This document shows, piece by piece, positions 1 through 5,722 of a stretch of DNA of 5,722 bases. Each line of letters begins with the position of its first letter. Positions within the stretch are counted from its first letter, which is position 1. Source of the stretch: UBA6626 sp963579995 (lineage in GTDB: Bacteria > Planctomycetota > Phycisphaerae > Phycisphaerales > Phycisphaeraceae); NCBI GenBank assembly GCA_963579995.1, contig CAUZIY010000187.1, positions 1 to 5,722 on the forward strand, read 5' to 3'. The position numbers and the translations under genes are program-made. Under the pieces are notes generated by a model. The model was not told where the DNA came from, searched no databases, and was given only the letters and a program-made list of their open reading frames with translations.

Positions 1-1113
1 CGATTTTTGCCGTCACATCATAATCAGATGGTATTTCCATGGAGCATGGCCAAGATGGACAACGGTGAAGTCGCGGTTGCCGCAGTGGCCTGTGATATGG
101 GTAATTTAAAAAGTCCAAGTGGTGTGCCCGATGCACCCAAGCAGACTGTTCTGGCGTTCAGCAGTGATCAGGGAGCAACATGGAGCGACTACGTGGAGGT
201 TGAAGGTTGTGAATCACGCCCCATGATGCTCGTCTATCTTGGTAATGGTGAACTGAGCTTCATGACCAGTTTCGAGGCCAGTGGCAACTGCCGTTATTAC
301 AGCAAGGATTTCGGACGAACCTGGACCGAACGGGTCACGCTGGATTTGGCCCCGGATGGTTTGCAAGTCAGCAGCGAAGGCAACTCACTGGTTGAATATG
401 ATGACAATGGCATCGCTATCGCGCTGGCAGAGACCGGACAAACCATGCGTAAAGGTTCTGATGGTCACTATGAATGCCGTGGCTGTGTTCGATGGTCTCA
501 TGATGGTGGTCGGTCCTGGGACAGGTTTCAATGGCCCAAGGAGTGGTTATGGCAGGATACTCACGATGGCCAGACGTATGAGCGTGGTGTGGGTGAAGGC
601 GCCTTGGTGCGGGCTGCCAATGGTTGGATCGTCGCCGCAATGCGTACAGATATGCCCGCCCGTTTCATGCCTCTAGGCCACGACAACTTTGAAGGTGTTG
701 CGGTATCCATTTCCAAGGATGATGGCGAGACCTGGTCGCCATTAAAGGTTGTGTTGGACCTGGGTCGTCATCACATGAACCTGATGCGATTGCCCAATGA
801 TGACCTGGTCATGGCCGTGATCCGTAGGCTTGACTTTTCAAATGATCGGTTGGCGAGCTATCGCCGCGGATGTGATGCTGTTGTAAGTCACGATAATGGC
901 CTGACCTGGGATGTTAAACATATGTACATTTTGGACGAGTTTTCTGCGATTTGTACTCCACGGGAACTTCCGACCCACTGGAAGGGTTACAGGTGGTTTA
1001 GCACAATCTGTGGCCATCTTGGATCAGTTGCCCTTGACGATGGATCTGTGTTGACAACCTACGGAAACTACCGAAATGCCGGCGCCTTGATCCGATGGAG
1101 ACCGGATGCATGA
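1..1113 (+). CDS. Sialidase-fold Asp-box (BNR repeat) protein, 5' end cut by window
   Basis: The reading frame is open from base 1, so the gene begins upstream and 370 codons are visible. An internal TTG at base 7 is in frame but there is no reason to take it as the start. Numbering from base 1, five Asp boxes of the S-x-D-x-G-x-[TS]-W type lie at residues 54-61 (SSDQGATW), 101-108 (SKDFGRTW), 166-173 (SHDGGRSW), 238-245 (SKDDGETW) and 296-303 (SHDNGLTW). Such boxes mark blades of the six-bladed sialidase propeller. The segment at about 195-215 (GVGEGALVRAANGWIVAAMR) resembles the sialidase stretch that carries the glutamate of the Tyr/Glu pair and one arginine of the carboxylate-binding triad. 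The N-terminal part, where the first arginine (FRIP-like motif) and any signal peptide would be, is outside the window. Family membership is strong. True sialidase activity is uncertain, because many BNR proteins of this kind are uncharacterised glycoside hydrolases or binding proteins. Sixty-six bases separate it from the aldolase gene on the same strand. Confidence 0.82.
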   Translation, partial: RFLPSHHNQMVFPWSMAKMDNGEVAVAAVACDMGNLKSPSGVPDAPKQTVLAFSSDQGATWSDYVEVEGCESRPMMLVYLGNGELSFMTSFEASGNCRYYSKDFGRTWTERVTLDLAPDGLQVSSEGNSLVEYDDNGIAIALAETGQTMRKGSDGHYECRGCVRWSHDGGRSWDRFQWPKEWLWQDTHDGQTYERGVGEGALVRAANGWIVAAMRTDMPARFMPLGHDNFEGVAVSISKDDGETWSPLKVVLDLGRHHMNLMRLPNDDLVMAVIRRLDFSNDRLASYRRGCDAVVSHDNGLTWDVKHMYILDEFSAICTPRELPTHWKGYRWFSTICGHLGSVALDDGSVLTTYGNYRNAGALIRWRPDA

Positions 1114-1164
1114 GACGCCGAATGGATGGACATTGACTTTAACTGCCCCACTAAAGCGATACGG

Positions 1165-1170
1165 TAGGAG
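1165..1170 (+). promoter_or_regulatory. Ribosome binding site of the aldolase gene
   Basis: TAGGAG is a good Shine-Dalgarno match. It ends nine bases before the ATG at 1180 and twelve before the second ATG at 1183. A TTG at 1171 touches the site directly and cannot be the start. This decides in favour of the ATG at 1180. Confidence 0.7.
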
Positions 1171-1179
1171 TTGTTCGGC

Positions 1180-2016
1180 ATGATGTATCCCAGCAAGATT
1201 CGCGCGAAGTTGACGCAGCATGAGCCAGTGCTGTGTATCTGTTGCCACCTGACTGATCCAGCGGTTCATGAGATGGCGGGTTTGATGGGTTTTGATGGTA
1301 TCTGGATGGACATGGAGCATCATGTTTACTCCTTGCAGACGGCCCAGGAGCTCTTTCGCGCCGCACGGCTGGGAAGTGGCGCAGACATATTGGTCCGCCC
1401 TGCAGCCGGCGAATGGAAGCGTATCATGCGCATGCTGGAAGCCGGAGCCCACGCCATTTTATATCCACGGTGCAGTGATGCAGATGAAGCCAAGCAGGTG
1501 GTCAAGGCTATGAAGTTCTTTCCACAAGGCGAGCGCGGTTGCGATGGTGGAAATCGTGACATGCCGTTCTGTCATATCGATACGGCTGCCTACAACAAAG
1601 AAGCAAATGAGCAAACGGTGCTATTCTGCCAGATTGAGACGCCCGCCAGCCTGGAGCAGGCTTACAAGATCTTGGAGGTGGAGGGTGTTGACGGTTTGTT
1701 CTTTGGCCCCAATGATTTTTCGGTGGAATCCGGTATCCCAGGTCAGACTCAAAATAATCCAGTGATCGATAACGCGATTAAGCAGATCGCCGATGCAGCC
1801 AAGCAAACAGGAAAGCACTGGGGGATACCTTCGGCGTTCGAAAATGCGTCGAGATATCTGGACATGGGAGCCACGCTGATCTGTCACGGGGCGGACATCA
1901 TGCTCGTCAAAGCTGGGTATCAGAAAATACAGGATAATTTTTCCCGCTTGGGTTTTTCCTTTGATAATGTTTTAGATCGTCGCAAAGCAGAAATTGAAAG
2001 TAAACATCAGTCATGA
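1180..2016 (+). CDS. HpcH/HpaI-family aldolase (class II, 2-keto acid aldolase)
   Basis: This is a 278-residue protein of the HpcH/HpaI aldolase/citrate lyase family, a metal-dependent TIM barrel that reversibly cleaves 2-keto-4-hydroxy acids to pyruvate (or a related oxoacid) and an aldehyde in the cytoplasm. Against E. coli HpaI as I remember it, the key positions are all present: the D-x-E-H motif at 44-47 (base-pair His47), R73 in LVRP, R119 in GERG, Q151 and E153 in QIET (metal ligand), and D179 in FFGPNDFS (second metal ligand). Length is close to the family norm of about 260 residues. The stretches YPRC (95-98) and GCDGGNRDMPFC (120-131) differ from HpaI and YfaU, and point to a separate subfamily often annotated only as aldolase/citrate lyase family protein. 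The actual substrate is unknown; 2-keto-3-deoxy sugar acids are the likely class. The start is set by the TAGGAG site. The stop overlaps the next ATG by four bases, so the two genes are probably co-translated. Confidence 0.92.
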   Translation: MMYPSKIRAKLTQHEPVLCICCHLTDPAVHEMAGLMGFDGIWMDMEHHVYSLQTAQELFRAARLGSGADILVRPAAGEWKRIMRMLEAGAHAILYPRCSDADEAKQVVKAMKFFPQGERGCDGGNRDMPFCHIDTAAYNKEANEQTVLFCQIETPASLEQAYKILEVEGVDGLFFGPNDFSVESGIPGQTQNNPVIDNAIKQIADAAKQTGKHWGIPSAFENASRYLDMGATLICHGADIMLVKAGYQKIQDNFSRLGFSFDNVLDRRKAEIESKHQS

Positions 2017-3011
2017 ACAAGCATCGCGTTTTGATTATTGGCGTGGGGTCGATTGGCGAGCGCCACCTTCGTTGTTTTGGTTTAACAGATCGCGCAGACC
2101 TTTCATTATGCGAGATCAATCCCGAACTACGTAACACAATTGTACGGCGGTATGACATCAAGACATCCTTTGAGAGTGTTGACGAGGCATTGTTATCCGA
2201 GCCAGATGTCGCAGTTGTGTGTGTTCCGGCCCATTTACACGTGCCAATAGCGACAAATATTGCTGCCCGCGGTATTCACGTACTCTGTGAAAAGCCCATG
2301 GGGGTCAGCCTTGATGGTGTTGATGAATTGATCGAGACAGTTAACCAGCACGGCATCACTGCAGCGGTTGCCTATGTCATGCGTTGCTATGCATTGTACG
2401 TGGCGTTCAAGGCGGTGATTGATAGCGGTCGGTTCGGAAAACCGGTGAATCTAATTCATGTAAGTGGACAAAACTTTCCCTTTTACCGTCCAGCATATCG
2501 TGCGACCTACTATGCTGATCATGGGACGGGAGGGGGAGCGATTCAGGATTCGATTACCCATTACATCAACCTCGGCGAATGGTTTGTCGGGCCGGTCGAC
2601 AAGTTGGCTGCCGATGCGGCCCATTTGATGGTTAAAGGCGTGGATGTTGAGGACACGGTTCATGTCATGACACGTCAAGGTGATGTGCTCGGTTGCTATA
2701 GCCACAACCAGCACCAGATGCCCAATGAGTCGACATACACCGTCATGTGTGAAGGTGGGACCTTGCGGGCAGAATTCCACAACAGCCGTTGGATGTGGCA
2801 GACAAGGCCCGATGAGCCATGGCATGTGGAGGAGATTGAATCTCTGGAACGGGATGACCATTTTGTTGCCCAGGCCCACATGTTCCTGGATGCGGTAGAA
2901 GATAAAGGTGCTGTGCGGTGTACCCTTGCAGAAGGATGCCAGACCTTGCGGGTCAATCTGGCTGCACTGAATACTGCGCAACAGCACACATGGCAGATTA
3001 TTGAGCATTAA
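2013..3011 (+). CDS. Gfo/Idh/MocA-family NAD(P)-dependent oxidoreductase
   Basis: This 332-residue protein has the two-domain layout of the family that oxidises or reduces hydroxyl/keto groups of sugars and inositols. The N-terminal Rossmann fold carries GVGSIG (10-15). An acidic residue after the second strand (E34 in LCEIN) suggests NAD(H) rather than NADP(H). The family hallmark EKP lies at 93-95, with K94 the expected catalytic lysine. The C-terminal domain has GGGAIQDSITHY (173-184), in which D179 and H183 match the D-x3-H catalytic pair. Length is typical (330-370). The start ATG is fused to the aldolase stop as ATGA, and only a weak GAAAG lies upstream, so translational coupling is likely. 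The tight link to the aldolase suggests that it prepares or processes the same sugar acid. Sequence alone does not tell which sugar, so I give no gene symbol. Confidence 0.93.
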   Translation: MNKHRVLIIGVGSIGERHLRCFGLTDRADLSLCEINPELRNTIVRRYDIKTSFESVDEALLSEPDVAVVCVPAHLHVPIATNIAARGIHVLCEKPMGVSLDGVDELIETVNQHGITAAVAYVMRCYALYVAFKAVIDSGRFGKPVNLIHVSGQNFPFYRPAYRATYYADHGTGGGAIQDSITHYINLGEWFVGPVDKLAADAAHLMVKGVDVEDTVHVMTRQGDVLGCYSHNQHQMPNESTYTVMCEGGTLRAEFHNSRWMWQTRPDEPWHVEEIESLERDDHFVAQAHMFLDAVEDKGAVRCTLAEGCQTLRVNLAALNTAQQHTWQIIEH

Positions 3012-3015
3012 AATT

Positions 3016-3034
3016 ATGCTGACATCATTAGCAT
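3016..3034 (+). other. Small intercistronic hairpin
   Basis: ATGCTGA (3016-3022) and TTAGCAT (3028-3034) pair over seven positions with one G-U, around a five-base CATCA loop, starting just after the stop of the Gfo/Idh/MocA gene. No T-run follows, so it is not a standard intrinsic terminator. It could be a modest mRNA-processing or stabilising hairpin between cistrons, or chance. Confidence 0.25.
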
Positions 3035-3045
3035 GAGGGAATCTC

Positions 3046-3052
3046 AGGAAGG
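3046..3052 (+). promoter_or_regulatory. Ribosome binding site of the first SDR gene
   Basis: AGGAAGG lies nine bases before the ATG at 3062. It is a strong purine-rich site and supports that start. With 50 bases between the genes, this SDR has its own translation initiation and does not depend on coupling. Confidence 0.65.
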
Positions 3053-3061
3053 ATTAATCCC

Positions 3062-3871
3062 ATGAGTGATGCGAAAGATGAACCCACAATTCAGGAACTA
3101 TTTGATCTCAGCGGTAAAACGGCACTGATTACAGGTGCTACGGGATTCCTAGGCAGTTCGATGGCCAGAGCCATGGCCGAAGCAGGTGCATCAGTCGTGA
3201 TTTCCAGTCGTGAATTAAAGCGTGCTGAAGATGCGATTATGCCCCTCCCCGGCAGTGTGGAAGGGCAGTCCCATCACGGCGTTGAATTAGATCAGACCGA
3301 CGCAGCTTCAATCGATAAAGGTTTTTCTGACGCCGTTGCTGCGGCTGGGAAGATTGACATTCTGGTAAATAACGGACTTGATGCCATCAAGAAGGATTTG
3401 ACGGATTGCACCTTTGATCAGTTTGTTGATCAACAACGCAACACGGCCGCTTATTTCGTGCTGGCACGATTACTATGTGAGCATGTGAAGAAAAGAGGTG
3501 TTGGTGGCAGCGTGATCATGCTCGGGTCAATGTATGGGCAGGTTGCGTCCTATCCTGATACCTACCAAGGCGTTAACATGGCAAGCCCTGTAGCCTATCA
3601 CGCTCATAAGGGGGGGACGATTCAGATGACCCGTCACCTGGCGGCTTATTACGCCGAGCACAAGGTGCGGGTGAATTGCCTGAGTCCCGGACCCTTCCCC
3701 GCAGATGGTGTGAATCCGGAAATGGTTCAGCGGCTAGTTAGCAAGTCGCCCATGAAACGCATGGGCCGACCGCATGAACTGAAAGGTGCATTGCTGTTGC
3801 TGGCCAGTGATGCCGGTAGTTATATCACTGGTCAGAACATCACCGTTGACGGTGGTTGGATGGCTTGGTAG
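3062..3871 (+). CDS. Short-chain dehydrogenase/reductase (SDR), atypical glycine motif
   Basis: This 269-residue SDR has the classical length but atypical motifs. The cofactor loop reads TGATGFLG (24-31), the TGxxGxxG spacing usual in extended SDRs, not the classical TGxxxGxG. The NNAG motif is altered to NNGLD (103-107). The active site appears to be S156, Y179 and K183; the Ser-to-Tyr distance is 23 residues instead of the usual 13, because of a roughly ten-residue insert (YPDTYQGVNM, about 164-173) before PVAYHAHK. A basic R50 in VVISSR after the second strand suggests NADP(H). The end has the normal PG (209-210) and GQNITVDGGW (257-266). A similar Y-x-G-x2-M-x2-PV-x-Y pattern is, as I recall, found in SDRs such as PtmA of nonulosonic acid loci, so a role on a sugar or sugar acid is plausible. 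Substrate unknown. It is the last gene of the rightward block. Confidence 0.92.
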   Translation: MSDAKDEPTIQELFDLSGKTALITGATGFLGSSMARAMAEAGASVVISSRELKRAEDAIMPLPGSVEGQSHHGVELDQTDAASIDKGFSDAVAAAGKIDILVNNGLDAIKKDLTDCTFDQFVDQQRNTAAYFVLARLLCEHVKKRGVGGSVIMLGSMYGQVASYPDTYQGVNMASPVAYHAHKGGTIQMTRHLAAYYAEHKVRVNCLSPGPFPADGVNPEMVQRLVSKSPMKRMGRPHELKGALLLLASDAGSYITGQNITVDGGWMAW

Positions 3872-3932
3872 CGCAGCGACAAGATTGCCGTGAAATCCCT
3901 GCCGCCAGTGAATTGACTTCATCAATCCATGT
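3872..3932. other. Convergent intergenic gap without a clear terminator
   Basis: These 61 bases lie between the stop codons of two convergent SDR genes. The best structure is a weak five-pair stem, ATTGA (3912-3916) with TCAAT (3922-3926). A second four-pair stem, CCAT/ATGG (3927-3938), overlaps the stop of the leftward gene. Neither has a T-run on either strand, so I do not call a terminator. Transcripts from both sides may run into each other or end by Rho. Confidence 0.4.
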
Positions 3933-4748
3933 TCATGGTGTGGTCGGGGGCATGTAGTCAAGCCGTGGGACCTGCTCACAGATAATTCCCCCGTCGATGA
4001 TAATATGTTGTCCGGTGATATATTTGCCCGCCGGTGAAGCGAGAAAGACGACAGCGCCAGCACAGTCTTCTGCCGTGCCAAGGCGATGTTGTAGTGGGAT
4101 GTGTTGGTTAAAGTGATCTTGAAAACCCTTGGCCAATGGAAACTCGTCTCCGATCTCGGTTTTAATCATCCCCGGACATATGGTGTTGGCGGTGATGCCG
4201 TATGTCCCTAATTCAACGGCAAGGCTTTTGGTGATCATTTCAACTGCACCCTTCGAGGCGTTGTAGTGAGCAAGTCCGGCTTCTGCCACGAGTCCGTTGA
4301 CACTTGAGGTGTTGATGATCCGGCCGGCAATCTTGTGTTTAATCATGTGGCCTGCAATTGCCTGCGATAAAAAGAAAACCGCGTCCACATTGACCGACAT
4401 GATATGCCGCCAGTGCTTGATGGAGATCTGATTGAAATGTTCCATGTAGGCCACGCCAGCATTGTTGACCAGGATGTCTACCTGCCCGGTTTCATTCCAA
4501 ATGTCATCGCCGGCAGTGGTGAGCTCATGGGTTAGGGCCAGATCTTGTTGAAAGAACCACGCGCGGCGACCTTGGGCGGTGATTTTGTCCAGGACGGGTT
4601 GAGCCTTCTTCTGCGAGGTGATATCAATAATCCCTACATCAGCCCCATGCTGGGCCAGCGCGATCGCAATGCTACGCCCGATGCCTTGGCTTGCGCCGGT
4701 GACGATCGCAGTCTTGTTTTTTAGGTTAAATCGCTGTGTTGCATCCAT
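3933..4748 (-). CDS. Classical short-chain dehydrogenase/reductase (SDR)
   Basis: This is a 271-residue classical SDR with every hallmark: TGASQGIG (17-24), NNAG (95-98), catalytic tetrad N120, S149, Y162 and K166 with the standard 13-residue Ser-Tyr spacing, PG at 192-193 and TGQHIIIDGG (245-254). D42 at the end of the second strand (GIIDI) predicts NAD(H) preference. Members oxidise secondary alcohols or reduce ketones of sugars, polyols and acyl chains; names such as glucose 1-dehydrogenase or 3-oxoacyl-ACP reductase would be guesses. After the usual C-terminal GG it carries about 17 extra residues (IICEQVPRLDYMPPTTP). The start ATG at 4748 places the first strand at the normal distance from the N-terminus, although no clear Shine-Dalgarno precedes it. 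It follows the methyltransferase gene on the same strand after 48 bases and is probably co-transcribed with it. Confidence 0.93.
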   Translation of the reverse strand: MDATQRFNLKNKTAIVTGASQGIGRSIAIALAQHGADVGIIDITSQKKAQPVLDKITAQGRRAWFFQQDLALTHELTTAGDDIWNETGQVDILVNNAGVAYMEHFNQISIKHWRHIMSVNVDAVFFLSQAIAGHMIKHKIAGRIINTSSVNGLVAEAGLAHYNASKGAVEMITKSLAVELGTYGITANTICPGMIKTEIGDEFPLAKGFQDHFNQHIPLQHRLGTAEDCAGAVVFLASPAGKYITGQHIIIDGGIICEQVPRLDYMPPTTP

Positions 4749-4767
4749 GGGCCAATACTTTTTCGTC

Positions 4768-4777
4768 GTGTTAACAC
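4768..4777. promoter_or_regulatory. Perfect 10-base palindrome, possible operator
   Basis: GTGTTAACAC is a perfect palindrome in the 48-base gap between the methyltransferase stop and the SDR start, about 20 bases upstream of the SDR ATG. It could be a small repressor-type site, but no convincing promoter is visible around it, only one copy is present, and a palindrome of this length can arise by chance. Confidence 0.2.
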
Positions 4778-4796
4778 TGTTTTGATCGTCGAGTCA

Positions 4797-5722
4797 TTAT
4801 ATGGATGATGCATTGTTAGATTTGCAATATCCACGCATTGCATGGGTCATGGCATGGATGTCCTGGGGTGTTGTGCCGCAACACCCACCGAGGATGCGGA
4901 CGCCCAAGTCAAGGAATTGGCAGACTGTCTTGGTCAGAACTTGTGATTGTTCTGGTTGGGTCATGTTGCTGGCGGGTTTGTCCGTTTCCAGTACATTGGG
5001 TTGGATCAGGACTGGCATATGTTCAGGCCGGTATGGGGAGTCGATGATCTGTTTACTCAAGGTCAGGTAATCAGTCAGATTAAGCAAGGAACCACAGTGT
5101 GCACCAATGACATCAGCGCCCGCTTCTACGGCAACTCGAATCATCTCGTCAAGTTTTATGCCGGCAACTTCATTGGTTTGATCCGAGCGATGGGTTCTGT
5201 AGTCGTTTAGGCCACTTTCGGTTCCTTTGGTAAATACTGCCGTGGCGATTACAGGCCAATCAGCAACCTGCTTCGAAGCTGTTACGGCCATCGCCATCTC
5301 ATGAGGATCGGCGATATACTCCACGATGATTGCATCCGCGCCAGCATCGCGCATGGTTTGTGCCTGTCTTTTGAATTCTTCACCTAATAGTTTCATGTCC
5401 TGCTGATACGGACCTTGCATGTGGCTGATCACGTGACCGATATCTCCCAGTACAAAGGCAGAATCACCGCAGGTACGTCGTGCAATCCTTGTGGCGGCAT
5501 CAATCAGTTTGACGCTTTCATGTGCTGCATGAGAAAGGGTCTTGGAGTGGCCTATGTTAAGCATATGAAATGCACTGGCCTTGAACGTGTTGGTAAGGAT
5601 CAATTCGCTGCCGGCTTCCAGATAGCTTTGGTGAACCGCGGCGACTACTTCCGGATGCTCAAGGTTCCACTGCGCAGTGCTGAAGGTGTATTCTCTTGTG
5701 GCAATCAGACCTCGCCTGAAAC
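4797..5722 (-). CDS. Homocysteine S-methyltransferase-domain protein, 5' end cut by window
   Basis: The frame is open to the right edge, with 307 full codons visible; the start is beyond base 5722. An internal TTG at 5603 is not the start, because conserved residues precede it. Numbering visible residues from the edge, WNLEHPEVV (18-26) and LILTNTF (40-46) match the family's 'wN..hPe.V ... il.TNTF' block. E134 (IIVEY) is the usual acidic barrel residue. The zinc cysteines are C209 (GAHC) and C280/C281 in GGCCGTTP (278-285). Such enzymes transfer a methyl group to homocysteine to make methionine, from donors such as S-methylmethionine, betaine or a sulfonium, or form the first domain of MetH; a stop directly after the domain excludes a full-length MetH. 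The first zinc cysteine sits in GAHC where GxNC is usual. The missing N-terminus is probably short (the DGGxGT-like strand). The donor is unknown. It is the upstream partner of the leftward SDR. Confidence 0.92.
   Translation of the reverse strand, partial: FRRGLIATREYTFSTAQWNLEHPEVVAAVHQSYLEAGSELILTNTFKASAFHMLNIGHSKTLSHAAHESVKLIDAATRIARRTCGDSAFVLGDIGHVISHMQGPYQQDMKLLGEEFKRQAQTMRDAGADAIIVEYIADPHEMAMAVTASKQVADWPVIATAVFTKGTESGLNDYRTHRSDQTNEVAGIKLDEMIRVAVEAGADVIGAHCGSLLNLTDYLTLSKQIIDSPYRPEHMPVLIQPNVLETDKPASNMTQPEQSQVLTKTVCQFLDLGVRILGGCCGTTPQDIHAMTHAMRGYCKSNNASSI

Noticed and set aside
160..909. Repeated SxDxGxTW codons as a DNA repeat array
   Set aside because: The five copies are similar only at protein level and irregularly spaced (47-72 codons); they are propeller blade motifs, not a DNA repeat or CRISPR array.
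1133..1161. TTGACT as a -35 box with a possible promoter before the aldolase
   Set aside because: At 17-18 bases spacing the sequence is GCGATA or CGATAC, a poor -10 match, so a promoter cannot be supported.
1024..1452. 142-codon leftward open frame
   Set aside because: It spans the end of the Asp-box gene and the start of the aldolase on the other strand, with no recognisable motif and no support as a gene.
2451..3008. 185-codon leftward open frame
   Set aside because: It lies wholly opposite the Gfo/Idh/MocA gene, whose motifs are intact, and its translation shows no recognisable domain; it is an antisense shadow.
3912..3938. Weak inverted repeats as a bidirectional terminator
   Set aside because: Stems are only four to five pairs, AT-rich in part, and lack a T-run on either strand.
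4797..5603. TTG at 5603 as the start of the methyltransferase
   Set aside because: The frame stays open to the window edge and the upstream 39 codons contain conserved family residues (WNLEHPEVV), so the gene is cut by the window, not started there.

Overview
The window is a compact, protein-coding stretch of a bacterial genome with roughly balanced base composition, Shine-Dalgarno-like sites before two genes, and gaps of about 50-65 bases. These traits fit a Gram-negative heterotroph, perhaps a proteobacterium or another aquatic group, but no marker gene here fixes the lineage. It holds six genes, four rightward and two leftward, and no RNA gene, insertion sequence, CRISPR array or other mobile element that I can see. 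No gene-free stretch exceeds 70 bases.

Rightward block (1-3871): the 3' part of a sialidase-fold protein with five Asp-box (BNR) motifs; an HpcH/HpaI-family class II aldolase; a Gfo/Idh/MocA-family NAD(P)-dependent oxidoreductase whose ATG overlaps the aldolase stop (ATGA); and a short-chain dehydrogenase (SDR) with an unusual glycine motif and an insert in its active-site region. Leftward block (5722-3933): the 3' part of a homocysteine S-methyltransferase-domain protein, then a typical classical SDR 48 bases downstream. The two blocks converge at 3872-3932.

My reading, which is inference, is a catabolic locus for a carbohydrate or sugar acid. The Asp-box protein would recognise or release a glycan-derived substrate, the oxidoreductases would adjust hydroxyl or keto groups, and the aldolase would split a 2-keto acid to pyruvate (or a related oxoacid) plus an aldehyde. 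The methyltransferase does not fit that route obviously and may serve methionine supply or use of a methylated donor. The substrate cannot be read from the sequence. All enzyme families are well known; what is least ordinary is the combination and the atypical SDR. I do not see clear evidence of an entirely new kind of system.
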